Origin: Hyphomicrobiales bacterium
GTDB taxonomy: Bacteria; Pseudomonadota; Alphaproteobacteria; Rhizobiales; Xanthobacteraceae
Reading direction: 5' to 3'
NCBI GenBank assembly: GCA_026400425.1
Contig: JAPLPC010000363.1
Coordinates: 1-14,187, forward strand
DNA: 14,187 nucleotides
Below, one piece after another: positions 1-7,319 of the stretch. Under the pieces are notes generated by a model. The model saw only the letters and a program-made list of their open reading frames with translations, did no database searches and was not told where the DNA came from. The translations under genes were made by a program, and so were the position numbers. The stretch's first letter is position 1, and each line of letters starts with the position of its first letter.

Positions 1-963
1 CTCGCGGCGGCGAGCACGATGAAAGCCGTCGCGATGACGATCACCGCCGTGGGCGCGTTCACGCTGGCATCGCGCTGCCGCCTGCAAGACGTCATCTACG
101 ACGTCAATATCGGCCTGCTGGTGCTCACCATGGCCTCCATCGCCGTGGTGATCGCGGCTCCGGATATCGGCGTCGCATCGAACTGGATGCAGGCCGGCAA
201 CTGGCAGGGCGTGTTCGAGTCCAAGCAGTCGCTCGGAGTGCTCGGCGGCATGGCGATGTTCTTCGCCGGCTATCTGTGGCTGACGCGCGGCGCGTCCTGG
301 GTGTACGCCCTGTCCTTCGTTTGCGCGGCGGCGTGCGTGATCGGCTCGGAATCGCGTGGCGGCGGTGGCTTGGCGCTGCTGTCCTGCGCCATCGTGTTCC
401 TGGCGGGCCGTTCGCGCAATATGGCCAAAGTGCTGTCCTTCGCGCCGCTGCTCATCATGACCGTGGCGACGCTGATGATCGCCTATCTGTATGCAACCGG
501 CGACGATGCGTTCCCGATCGGCGATACCCGCGTCGATTTCACCCAGCGCACCTTCATCTGGCAGCATGCCCTCGCCTATCTCGATCAGCACCCGCTGTTC
601 GGCTTCGGCCTCGGCGGCTTCTGGAGCATCGGCGATATCTATATCGCCTTCGAGCGCCACCATGGCTGGGTGCTCGACAACTTTCACAGCGGCTTCGTCG
701 CCATCCTGGTCGAGCTCGGCGTGGTCGGCTATGCGTGGTTCACGCTGTGCACCTTGCTGTTCGCGGTGCGCCTTACACACGCCATTGCCAACGGCACCAT
801 GGAGCGCTCGCGCATCGTGGCGCTGATCGGATTCATGACGATGGGCTACCAGATCAACGTGACCGAGTGGATGTTCATCAAGTCGACCTCGTTCATTGCG
901 ATTCTGGTCCTCGTCTTCGCCTTCAACGCCACGCGCGGTCGGACGCAAGGGGACCTTGTATGA
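1..963 (+). CDS. O-antigen ligase/ExoQ-like polysaccharide polymerase, 5' partial
   Basis: The reading frame is already open at base 1, so the true start is probably upstream; an internal ATG lies at 19. The visible 320 residues are strongly hydrophobic with many membrane segments, as in the Wzy/WaaL/ExoQ family that polymerises or ligates lipid-linked sugar repeats at the periplasmic face of the inner membrane. Family-like landmarks are an ESKQSLG segment early on, a serine/arginine/glycine-rich turn (ESRGGGG) between helices, and a large periplasmic loop with HPLFGFGLGGFW followed by NFHSGFVAILVELGVVG, which resembles the Wzy_C signature and ExoQ-type enzymes in particular. The stop codon overlaps the start of the downstream glycoside hydrolase (ATGA), so the two are co-translated. 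The exact substrate, and polymerase versus ligase, cannot be told from sequence. Family call fairly sure; ExoQ-like is inference. Confidence 0.8.
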   Translation, partial: LAAASTMKAVAMTITAVGAFTLASRCRLQDVIYDVNIGLLVLTMASIAVVIAAPDIGVASNWMQAGNWQGVFESKQSLGVLGGMAMFFAGYLWLTRGASWVYALSFVCAAACVIGSESRGGGGLALLSCAIVFLAGRSRNMAKVLSFAPLLIMTVATLMIAYLYATGDDAFPIGDTRVDFTQRTFIWQHALAYLDQHPLFGFGLGGFWSIGDIYIAFERHHGWVLDNFHSGFVAILVELGVVGYAWFTLCTLLFAVRLTHAIANGTMERSRIVALIGFMTMGYQINVTEWMFIKSTSFIAILVLVFAFNATRGRTQGDLV

Positions 964-1955
964 TCGTTCGCATCTTCGTCACGCTGGTACTGTGGATTGC
1001 GATCGCCACGCCAGGCGTCGCCGCCGACGAGCCCGCGGCCGCCGCCGCGCGCCAGCTCGGTCGTGGCATCAATGTGCTGGGTTATGACGGTCTATGGGAC
1101 GGTGGTGTCGATGCGCCGTTCCGGTTCCGCAATTTCCGCCGCATCCGCGACGCCGGATTTCAGCACGTGCGGATCAACTTCCACGCTTATCGCTACATGA
1201 ACGCCGAGGGCATCGTCGATCCCGTCGTGCTGGCAGCGCTCGACGATGCCGTGACGGCGACCATTGCGGCCGGCCTGATCCCGGTCATCGACGAGCACAA
1301 CAGCGACGAATGCGTGACCGACGTGCCCCGCTGCAAGGTTCTGCTGGTTGCGTTCTGGCAGCAGATCGCCAACCGCTATCGCGGGAAATATCCGTCGGCC
1401 ATCTTCGAGATTCTGAACGAACCGGGCGCGCCGATGACATTCGCTGCATGGAACGAGATCGTGTCAGCCGTGCTCGCCACCATTCGCAGCGTCGATCGCA
1501 CGCGCATGGTGATCGTCGCCGCGCTCAACTCGCAGGAGCCGGAAGATCTGCAGGCGTTGCAACTGCCGCAGGACGACCGGCGCATCATCCTGACCGTGCA
1601 TTACTACAAGCCGTTTAATTTCACGCATCAGGGCGCGCCTTGGATTCCGAACGGCACGAAGGCCGGGCAGAGCTGGGGCAGCCGCACCGATATCGCCGCT
1701 CTCACCCGTGATTTCGCCGCCATCAATCGTTGGGCGAAGGCGCAGCGGCGCCCGGTCTATCTCGGTGAGTTCGGTGTCTACGAGGCCGCCGGGACCGCCG
1801 AGCGCGCGCGCTACATGTCGGCCATCGTCCGCGCGGCCGAACACTTGAACTGGCCCTGGGCCGCATGGCAGTTCGACCACGACTTCGCGATCTTCGACAC
1901 CGATCGCGATCGCTGGCATGCGCCGCTGCTCAAGGCGCTCATCGGTACGCCCTGA
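960..1955 (+). CDS. Secreted glycoside hydrolase family 5 (cellulase-like)
   Basis: A 331-residue protein starting at the ATG that overlaps the previous stop by 4 bases. The frame is open far upstream, but only this start gives a signal peptide (hydrophobic residues 2-20, likely cut near GVAA at 19-22). The mature part has the GH5 (beta/alpha)8-barrel signatures: RGINVLG near 35-41, HVRINF near 69-74, FEILNEP with the acid/base Glu154, HYY near 214-216, and YLGEFG with the nucleophile Glu270, plus a tryptophan-rich end (WPWAAWQFDHDF). GH5 enzymes retain configuration while cutting beta-glucans, beta-mannans or related chains. Translational coupling to a polysaccharide polymerase suggests it trims or releases the cell's own exopolysaccharide rather than digesting plant cellulose; that role is inference. 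Family assignment is firm, substrate unknown. Confidence 0.88.
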   Translation: MIVRIFVTLVLWIAIATPGVAADEPAAAAARQLGRGINVLGYDGLWDGGVDAPFRFRNFRRIRDAGFQHVRINFHAYRYMNAEGIVDPVVLAALDDAVTATIAAGLIPVIDEHNSDECVTDVPRCKVLLVAFWQQIANRYRGKYPSAIFEILNEPGAPMTFAAWNEIVSAVLATIRSVDRTRMVIVAALNSQEPEDLQALQLPQDDRRIILTVHYYKPFNFTHQGAPWIPNGTKAGQSWGSRTDIAALTRDFAAINRWAKAQRRPVYLGEFGVYEAAGTAERARYMSAIVRAAEHLNWPWAAWQFDHDFAIFDTDRDRWHAPLLKALIGTP

Positions 1956-1994
1956 TTTTTACAGCGCGTCGATGAGCATGACGACTTGCAGCGC

Positions 1995-2099
1995 TCAACC
2001 GGCGTCCGATCGATTCGCCTTTGCAGGTGCACTCGTGACCAGCGCAAAGACGGTGACGCCGAGAACGGCCGCGATATAGGGAAGAACGGTGAGAGCCAA
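1995..2099 (-). CDS. Candidate 34-residue single-pass membrane protein, TTG start
   Basis: On the - strand a perfect AGGAGG (2110-2105) lies 5 bases before a TTG codon. The frame from there gives 34 residues: a short N-terminus, one hydrophobic helix (about residues 3-24, including VLPYIAAVLGVTVFAL), then a small polar tail with Lys and Arg ending at a TGA. This is the usual build of tiny inner-membrane proteins such as small subunits of respiratory or transport complexes; I do not recognise a family. A longer form from an ATG at 2258 is possible, but its extra N-terminus looks like non-coding sequence and lacks such a ribosome site. It faces away from the serine hydrolase gene and converges on the glycoside hydrolase gene. 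The strong ribosome site plus the helix make it more than chance, but homologues are needed. Confidence 0.5.
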   Translation of the reverse strand: MALTVLPYIAAVLGVTVFALVTSAPAKANRSDAG

Positions 2100-2104
2100 A
2101 GTCG

Positions 2105-2110
2105 CCTCCT
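2105..2110 (-). promoter_or_regulatory. Perfect Shine-Dalgarno (AGGAGG) deciding a TTG start
   Basis: The - strand reads AGGAGG, then 5 bases (CGACT), then TTG. It is the strongest ribosome site in the gap between the hydrolase genes and is the main reason for calling the small membrane protein and for choosing TTG over an upstream ATG. Confidence 0.55.
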
Positions 2111-2159
2111 GTCGAAATTGATTTTCGATCGTGCATGACCATTGCACCGGCGGTCTTCG

Positions 2160-2179
2160 CCACGGCCTAACAGGCGTGG
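2160..2179. other. Small hairpin in the gap between the two hydrolase genes
   Basis: CCACG, a bulged G, CCT, a 3-base loop AAC, then AGG and CGTGG form an 8-pair stem with one bulge. Read on the + strand it is followed by TTT. It could be a weak structure in the leader of the small - strand gene, or chance. Apart from this, the small ORF and the ribosome site of the serine hydrolase, I see no gene or clear promoter in 1956-2355. Confidence 0.25.
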
Positions 2180-2343
2180 TTTCCCTCAGGTGAACGCGGG
2201 CGATGGTTGAGAGAAGGCAAACGGCACCGCGATGAATGTCGCAAACATCGTCCGCCATGCGGAAAACACGCCGAAATCACGCGATAACGCCTCTCGACGC
2301 GGCGCGCGCAAACGGCCAGAATTCGATTAACCATCCGCGCTCT

Positions 2344-2347
2344 GGAG
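2344..2347 (+). promoter_or_regulatory. Ribosome site choosing the ATG at 2356 for the serine hydrolase
   Basis: GGAG sits 8 bases before the ATG at 2356. The frame is open back to an ATG at 2236, but the 40 extra residues are polar, low in hydrophobics and unlike a conserved domain, and that ATG has no nearby Shine-Dalgarno. Confidence 0.55.
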
Positions 2348-2355
2348 ATGTCTCG

Positions 2356-3555
2356 ATGCCATCTATGGTGATGTCCGGTTTTCCGTCCCGCGAATCAGAT
2401 CAGGTCAGCCTGGCCAATTGGCGCAATGCGCCTTTCAACGCATGGGCCTTCCATCACGTGCGTGAGATCGTGCCGTCGGCCGATATCGCCAATGCCACCG
2501 ACAACATCTGGCAATTTGCGCAGCAGCTGGACGATCTGTCGTCGCTCGCCTTCACGCATCGCGGTGCCGCCTATTCGCTCGACGCTTTCATGAGCGAGAC
2601 CGCCACCGACGGCCTGGTGATTCTGCACCGCGGCAAGGTGATCGTCGAACGCTATGCCAACGGCATGACAGTGGCCATGCCGCATATCCTGATGTCGGTT
2701 TCGAAATCGATGACGGGCCTGATTGCAGGTTGCGTGGTTACGAAGGGAGCTCTCGATCCCGACCAGAAAGTGACGTCGATCATTCCTGAACTGCGCGACT
2801 CCGTCTATGCGGACACCACCATTCGTCACGTGCTGGATATGCGAGTGGGCCTGACCTTCGACGAGAATTATCTGGCGACGTCCGGGCCGATCGTGACGTA
2901 TCGCAAAGCGACCGGCTGGAATCCGCTCGGACCCAACGACACACCGAGCGATCTGCGCACCTTCCTCACCGGCCTGACTGAACGTGGTGGCGCCGATGGC
3001 GGACCGTTTCACTATGTCTCACCGAATTCTGATCTGCTCGGGTGGATTCTCGAGCGCGCCACCAGCATGCGGTTTGCCGACCTGATGAGCGAGCATCTCT
3101 GGAAACCGCTCGGCGCGCAGCGCTCCGCTTATGTCACCGTCGATCGGTTCGGCGCGCCGCGCTGCGCCGGCGGCATCTGCATGACCGCCATGGATCTGGC
3201 CCGCGTCGGCCAGCTGATGCTGCAACGGGGACAGCGCAACGGCGCGCCGATCATTCCTGCCGCATGGATCGACGACATCTTCGGCAATGGCGATCCCGTC
3301 GCCTGGGCCGATGGCGATCTCGCGCCCTATTTCGGCAACCGATCGATGCACTATCGCAACAAATGGTATGTCGACCGGGACCGCAAGACGGCCATGGGGC
3401 TCGGCATTCACGGCCAGCATCTGTTCGTCGATCGCGTGCAGGGCATGGTAATCGCCAAGCTCTCGTCGCAAGCCTCGCCGCTGGACGCAAATCTCACGGA
3501 ATTGACGCTGCGCTTTGCCGAAGCGGTCAGCGATCATCTCGGCCGAACCCGATAG
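2356..3555 (+). CDS. SxxK serine hydrolase (class C beta-lactamase / 6-aminohexanoate-dimer hydrolase type)
   Basis: A 399-residue protein from the ATG with a GGAG ribosome site. The opening QVSLANWRNAPFNAWAFHHV and VREIVPSADI resembles a group of alphaproteobacterial serine hydrolases. The beta-lactamase fold motifs are present: SVSK with nucleophile Ser114 and Lys117, a Tyr220/Asn224 pair in HYVSPNSD followed by LLGWILE, and GLGIHGQHLFVD near the end in place of the KTG motif. The Ser/Lys/Tyr spacing matches NylB-type amide hydrolases (Ser112, Lys115, Tyr215 in NylB). No signal peptide is visible, so it is probably cytoplasmic and an esterase or amidase rather than a true penicillinase. It stands alone, and its stop lies 13 bases from the stop of the convergent IclR gene. 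Its substrate is unknown. Confidence 0.85.
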   Translation: MPSMVMSGFPSRESDQVSLANWRNAPFNAWAFHHVREIVPSADIANATDNIWQFAQQLDDLSSLAFTHRGAAYSLDAFMSETATDGLVILHRGKVIVERYANGMTVAMPHILMSVSKSMTGLIAGCVVTKGALDPDQKVTSIIPELRDSVYADTTIRHVLDMRVGLTFDENYLATSGPIVTYRKATGWNPLGPNDTPSDLRTFLTGLTERGGADGGPFHYVSPNSDLLGWILERATSMRFADLMSEHLWKPLGAQRSAYVTVDRFGAPRCAGGICMTAMDLARVGQLMLQRGQRNGAPIIPAAWIDDIFGNGDPVAWADGDLAPYFGNRSMHYRNKWYVDRDRKTAMGLGIHGQHLFVDRVQGMVIAKLSSQASPLDANLTELTLRFAEAVSDHLGRTR

Positions 3556-3568
3556 CGGCGCAGCGCCC

Positions 3569-4324
3569 TCACTTCAGGTGAACGTGCCCCAGCGCCGCTT
3601 CGATGCTGCGGGCCGCCGCCATGACATGGGTGGCATAGTCCTTGAGCTGCTTGCGCTTGACGCGGATGTCGGGGCCGGACATGCCGATGGCGCCGACGAG
3701 TTCGCCGGAGCGGCCGACGATGGCGCAGGCGCAGGCGGCGATGCCCTCGCGCCACTCACCATGCAGCACCGATGAATAGCCCTGGGCGCGGGCGGCATGA
3801 ATATCCTCGCGCAGCGCTTCGATGGTGGTCCGTGTCGTATCGGTATAGCGCCGCAGATGCGGCCGGAAGTTTTCCAGATAATCGTCGGGCAGCTGCGCCA
3901 GCATGGCCTTGCCCGTCGCCATGGTGAAGGCCGGCGCGCGCATGCCGACGCTTGTATGGGCGCGGATGTGATGCGCGCTTTCGATCTTGTCGACATAAAC
4001 GACATCGGTGCCTTCGAGCACCGACAGATGCACCGTCTCGCCGGTCACTTCGGCCAGCGTCGCCATAGCCGGGCGCGCGATGCGGATCAAATCCATCCGC
4101 TGGATGATGTGATTGCCGAGCACCCACAATTTGGTGGTCAGCTCATAGGTGCTGTGCGGCGGAATCTGGCGCACGTAGCCCTGCGATTGCAGCGTGGCCA
4201 GCAGCCGATGAACGTTGCTCTTGGTGAGCTTCAGCTCGTTCGCAAGGTCGGTGATCCCGCGCGGCTGCTCGCTCGTCGCGAGGGCTTCGAGCAGTCGTAA
4301 TCCCTTGATAAACGCCTTGTCCAT
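3569..4324 (-). CDS. IclR-family transcriptional regulator
   Basis: A 251-residue protein with the IclR layout: an N-terminal winged helix-turn-helix (about 8-65; ITDLANELKLTKSNVHRLLA is the recognition part), a linker helix, and a C-terminal effector-binding domain (about 75-245) with the typical ETVHLSVLEG, ATGKAMLAQLP and GELVGAIGMSGP blocks. IclR proteins bind DNA as dimers or tetramers and answer small carboxylates or aromatics. It is the last gene on the strand of the ABC importer, 80 bases after the binding-protein gene, with a hairpin between. The ATG used is the first in frame and has only a poor ribosome site, so low expression is likely. It is the obvious candidate for the repeated operators at 8487-8518 and 8666-8697; that link is inference. 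Confidence 0.92.
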   Translation of the reverse strand: MDKAFIKGLRLLEALATSEQPRGITDLANELKLTKSNVHRLLATLQSQGYVRQIPPHSTYELTTKLWVLGNHIIQRMDLIRIARPAMATLAEVTGETVHLSVLEGTDVVYVDKIESAHHIRAHTSVGMRAPAFTMATGKAMLAQLPDDYLENFRPHLRRYTDTTRTTIEALREDIHAARAQGYSSVLHGEWREGIAACACAIVGRSGELVGAIGMSGPDIRVKRKQLKDYATHVMAAARSIEAALGHVHLK

Positions 4325-4360
4325 CTGCGCGGCCGGTACCGAAGCGCTTTCGTCGACACA

Positions 4361-4384
4361 GATCGGCGGCCGCAGCCGCCGATC
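4361..4384. other. Perfect 10-bp-stem hairpin between binding-protein and regulator genes
   Basis: GATCGGCGGC, loop CGCA, GCCGCCGATC form a fully paired stem with a 4-base loop, 20 bases after the binding-protein stop in transcript direction. No run of T follows on either strand, so it is not a textbook intrinsic terminator. A likely role is protecting the 3' end of the binding-protein message or weakening read-through into the IclR gene. Confidence 0.55.
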
Positions 4385-4404
4385 GAAGTGTGATTGGTAT
4401 CGAC

Positions 4405-5496
4405 TTACTGAGCAAGCATCGCGTTCAGCTTTTCCTGCGCATATTCTTCATTCGTCGAGTTGCCAGCCGGCGATGGTGCGCCCCAGAAGTCCGGGCTCCA
4501 TTCGATCGCCTTGGCGACGTTGTCCGGATTGTTGGCCCAATAGCGCGCGACGTTCTTGTCGGTCGCCGCATCGAACACGACCTTCGACGGCAATGCGACC
4601 GGGAACATCGACGTCAGCTCGGCGGCACGCTTGGGATCGAGCCGCCAGGACAGCAGCTTGAGCGCATTGTCATAGTTCGGCGCGCCCTTCGGGATCGAGA
4701 AGAAGTCGTAATAGATGAAGCCCTGATTGAAGGTGAGCTCGATCGGGGCGCCTTCCAGCGCGAGCTTGCTCATCGAGCCGGTATAGGCCTGGCACATATC
4801 GGCTTCGCCATCGAGCAGCAGTTGCGGTGGCTGCGCGGAAGTCGTCCACCACTTGACGATATGCGGCTTGATTTCCTTCAGCTTCTTGAGCGCGCGTTCC
4901 ATGTCGATGGGGTACAGCTTGTCCTTCGGCACGCCGTCGGCCATCAGCGCCGCCTCGAAGGTGAAGCGCGGCCAGGCCGGCATGCAGCGGCGGCCCGGAA
5001 ACTTCTTCACGTCCCAGAAATCGGCCCAGTTCTGCGGGGCCTTGTCGCCTTTGAACTTGTCCTTGTTGTAGACGAGGCCGACGCCAATCACTTGCAGCGC
5101 CACACCCTTCTTGCGCTTCAGATTGTCCGGCATCGCTGCCAGGGTCTGCTGCGCGGGTGCCGACAGCTTGGTGTAATCGATATCGGCGAGGCAGCAGTCG
5201 CCGAGCAGTTTGGTTTCCTGATCGAAGATGAAGGTCAGATCCCACTGCGCCTTGCCGGCCTCGGCCTGCGCCTTGATGCGCGGACCGCTGCGCGCTTCCT
5301 GCACGGTGACGACCTTGATGCCGGTTTCCTTTTCGAACGGACCGTACATTACCTTGCGCAGAGCATCGCCATAGCCGCCACCTGGATCCTGCATGATGAC
5401 GACATTGCTCTGGGCAACGGCCGTACCTGAGCCCATCGCGATGAATGCCGCCGAAGCCAAGGCCGGCAACCTGAAGCGTCTCATTCCCAGCATCAT
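4405..5496 (-). CDS. ABC transporter periplasmic substrate-binding protein (PotD-like class)
   Basis: A 363-residue exported protein. The start is the ATG at 5496 behind GGAGGAG (5507-5501); a second ATG follows directly. A signal peptide is clear: MMLGMRRFRL, then a hydrophobic stretch and the cut site AVA-Q at 28/29. The mature protein follows the two-lobed extracellular solute-binding pattern of the spermidine/putrescine/iron/opine group: VVIMQDPGGGYGDALRKVM at the start, WDLTFIFDQE, VGLVYNKDKF, NWADFWDVKKFPG, LLLDGEADMCQAYTG, FFSIPKGAPN and LLSWRLDPKRAAEL in order. It delivers ligand to the fused permease encoded 29 bases upstream. The ligand is not deducible from family alone. The gene is the third of ATPase-permease-binding protein. 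A frame continuous with this gene stays open to 7110, but that part is a shadow of the permease gene. Confidence 0.9.
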   Translation of the reverse strand: MMLGMRRFRLPALASAAFIAMGSGTAVAQSNVVIMQDPGGGYGDALRKVMYGPFEKETGIKVVTVQEARSGPRIKAQAEAGKAQWDLTFIFDQETKLLGDCCLADIDYTKLSAPAQQTLAAMPDNLKRKKGVALQVIGVGLVYNKDKFKGDKAPQNWADFWDVKKFPGRRCMPAWPRFTFEAALMADGVPKDKLYPIDMERALKKLKEIKPHIVKWWTTSAQPPQLLLDGEADMCQAYTGSMSKLALEGAPIELTFNQGFIYYDFFSIPKGAPNYDNALKLLSWRLDPKRAAELTSMFPVALPSKVVFDAATDKNVARYWANNPDNVAKAIEWSPDFWGAPSPAGNSTNEEYAQEKLNAMLAQ

Positions 5497-5525
5497 TCGT
5501 CTCCTCCGATTTGATCGTTTGGTCA

Positions 5526-7319
5526 TCATGTCGCTTTTTGCGACGTTGCGAGCACCGGCCGCGCGAGGAACAATCCTCCCACCACCAGCAGCACTTCGAG
5601 CGTAGAGACGACAGCCAGTACCGGATTGAGCCGGTAATTGACATCGCCCCACAGCATCAAAGGAAGCGTCTTCAACTGTGCGCTCGACAGAAACAAGGTG
5701 AGCACCAGTTCGTCGAATGAATGCAGGAAGGCAAAGAAGGTCGCGGCTGCGAGACCCGGCATAATGGCCGGCAGCGTGACCAGCCGCAGCACCGTGAGCG
5801 ACGACGCACCATGCACCGAAGCAGCCTGTTCGAGCCGCTTGTCGGCGTTCTGCAACGCCGCGGACAGGATCACCACCACGATCGGCAGTCCGCCGATGGC
5901 ATGCGCCGCTGCAAGGCCGATTACCGAGCCGACCAGATCGTATTTCAGGAACAGCGTATAGAGCGACAGTCCGAGCACCACCGGCGGCACGATGATCGGG
6001 CTGACCAGCAGCAGCATGATCACGGATTTGCCACGCACCTCGCCGCGCACGATGCCGAGTGCGGCGCAGGTGCCGAGACCGACCGCGATCAGCGCCGAAA
6101 CGGTGGCGATCCATGCCGACGTCCAGAACGCACTCATCCAGTTGCTGTCGGAGAAGAACTGCTCGTACCAGCGCAGCGAGAAGCCGGGCGGTGGAAAGGT
6201 GAGATAGCTGGCGCTGCTGAACGAGATGATCATCACGACGATGATCGGCAGGATCAGGACCGCCACCACCAGCCCGCCCATCAGCCGCACCGTCCAGGTG
6301 CCGCAACTGGCCGGCAGCATGCCGGACAGCCGCAGCAGCGGCCAGCCGATGATGTCGGCGAATTGCGCGCCGAAGCTGCGGCGCGGCGCGGCCGACGTTG
6401 CACTCGGCGCTGCCTGGATCGGGGTCGATTCGGTGAGCTTGCGGCCGCCCCAGATGAATTCGAGGCCGAGAAAACGTCCGGCGATGGCGACCACCGCCAG
6501 CGTGATCAAGAGCAGCACGACACCGAGCGCCTGCAGGAAGCCCTCGGACGTCACCGAATCCGCCTGCTGGGTGATATGCATGGCGAACATCTGGTCGCCG
6601 GGTCCGCCGAGCAGCGTCGGGGTGATGAAGAAACCGATGGCGGCGACGAACACCAGCAGGAAGCCGGCGCCGATGCCCGGCAGCGTCAGCGGCAGCAGCA
6701 CCCGCCAGAACACGGCAATCGGACCCGCGCCCGATGCCAGCGCGGCGCGCGTCAGCCCGGGATCGAGCCGCGACACGCTCGAATAGATGGTCAAGACCAT
6801 CAGCGGTAACAACACGGCGGTCATGCCGAGCAGCACGGTGCCGCGGTGAAACAGCAGTTGCACCGGTTCGTCGAGCACGCCGATCGCCACCAGGAATTTG
6901 TTGACCGGGCCGTTGCGGCCGAGCAGCACCATCCAGGCATAGGTGCGGATCAGGATTGCGATGAAATAGGGCAGCACGATCGCAGTGGCGATCAGCGCAC
7001 GCGTGATGCCGCGGGTGCGATGGATCAACAGCGCGGTCGGGTAACCGAACAACAGGCACAGGAACGCCACCGTGACCGAGATCTGCATGGTCCGGACCAG
7101 CGATTGCCAATAGAGCGGCACCGAGAACACGCGCTCGAAATAAGTCAGCCAGCTTGGCCCGCTGATGCTGATGCGAATGAGGTCGATCAGCGGCAGCAGA
7201 TAGATGAAGGACAGGAAGCCGACAGCAGGCAGCAGCAGCAATGCGGGGTTCTTGAGCCGCATGGCGAGGCTGGCGCGCGCTTGTGGCTGCGGCGCGTCGG
7301 ACAGCGACATCACCGTCAT
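5526..7319 (-). CDS. Fused double ABC permease (PotB- and PotC-like halves in one chain)
   Basis: A 597-residue inner-membrane protein starting at the ATG that overlaps the ATPase stop by 4 bases; a slightly longer start at 7334 is less likely. It carries two complete binding-protein-dependent permease domains. The first half spans about residues 25-290 with its EAA loop at 193-215 (ALASGAGPIAVFWRVLLP). A proline/alanine/serine-rich linker runs about 291-345. The second half spans about 345-590 with its EAA loop at 499-521 (AASVHGASSLTVLRLVTLP). Polyamine-type importers usually encode these halves as two genes of about 280 residues, so this is a head-to-tail fusion giving a 1:1 pseudo-heterodimer. 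Both EAA loops keep the central glycine needed to dock the ATPase. No frameshift signs at the junction. Confidence 0.92.
   Translation of the reverse strand: MTVMSLSDAPQPQARASLAMRLKNPALLLLPAVGFLSFIYLLPLIDLIRISISGPSWLTYFERVFSVPLYWQSLVRTMQISVTVAFLCLLFGYPTALLIHRTRGITRALIATAIVLPYFIAILIRTYAWMVLLGRNGPVNKFLVAIGVLDEPVQLLFHRGTVLLGMTAVLLPLMVLTIYSSVSRLDPGLTRAALASGAGPIAVFWRVLLPLTLPGIGAGFLLVFVAAIGFFITPTLLGGPGDQMFAMHITQQADSVTSEGFLQALGVVLLLITLAVVAIAGRFLGLEFIWGGRKLTESTPIQAAPSATSAAPRRSFGAQFADIIGWPLLRLSGMLPASCGTWTVRLMGGLVVAVLILPIIVVMIISFSSASYLTFPPPGFSLRWYEQFFSDSNWMSAFWTSAWIATVSALIAVGLGTCAALGIVRGEVRGKSVIMLLLVSPIIVPPVVLGLSLYTLFLKYDLVGSVIGLAAAHAIGGLPIVVVILSAALQNADKRLEQAASVHGASSLTVLRLVTLPAIMPGLAAATFFAFLHSFDELVLTLFLSSAQLKTLPLMLWGDVNYRLNPVLAVVSTLEVLLVVGGLFLARPVLATSQKAT

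Noticed and set aside
276..959. N-terminal extension of the glycoside hydrolase over the polymerase gene
   Set aside because: The extension is arginine-rich shadow sequence; the start at 960 gives a signal peptide and an ATGA overlap.
2232..2330. Possible 32-residue ORF on the + strand before the serine hydrolase
   Set aside because: No nearby Shine-Dalgarno, polar composition and no sign of coding bias.
2236..2355. Forty-residue N-terminal extension of the serine hydrolase
   Set aside because: No ribosome site and no domain-like content; the ATG at 2356 has GGAG at good spacing and begins the recognisable protein.
5500..7110. One 901-codon frame on the - strand covering the binding protein and most of the permease region
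   Set aside because: Only the last 363 residues (from 5496, with ribosome site and signal peptide) look like protein. The upstream part is rich in Arg/Gly/Ala and is an out-of-frame shadow of the true permease gene.
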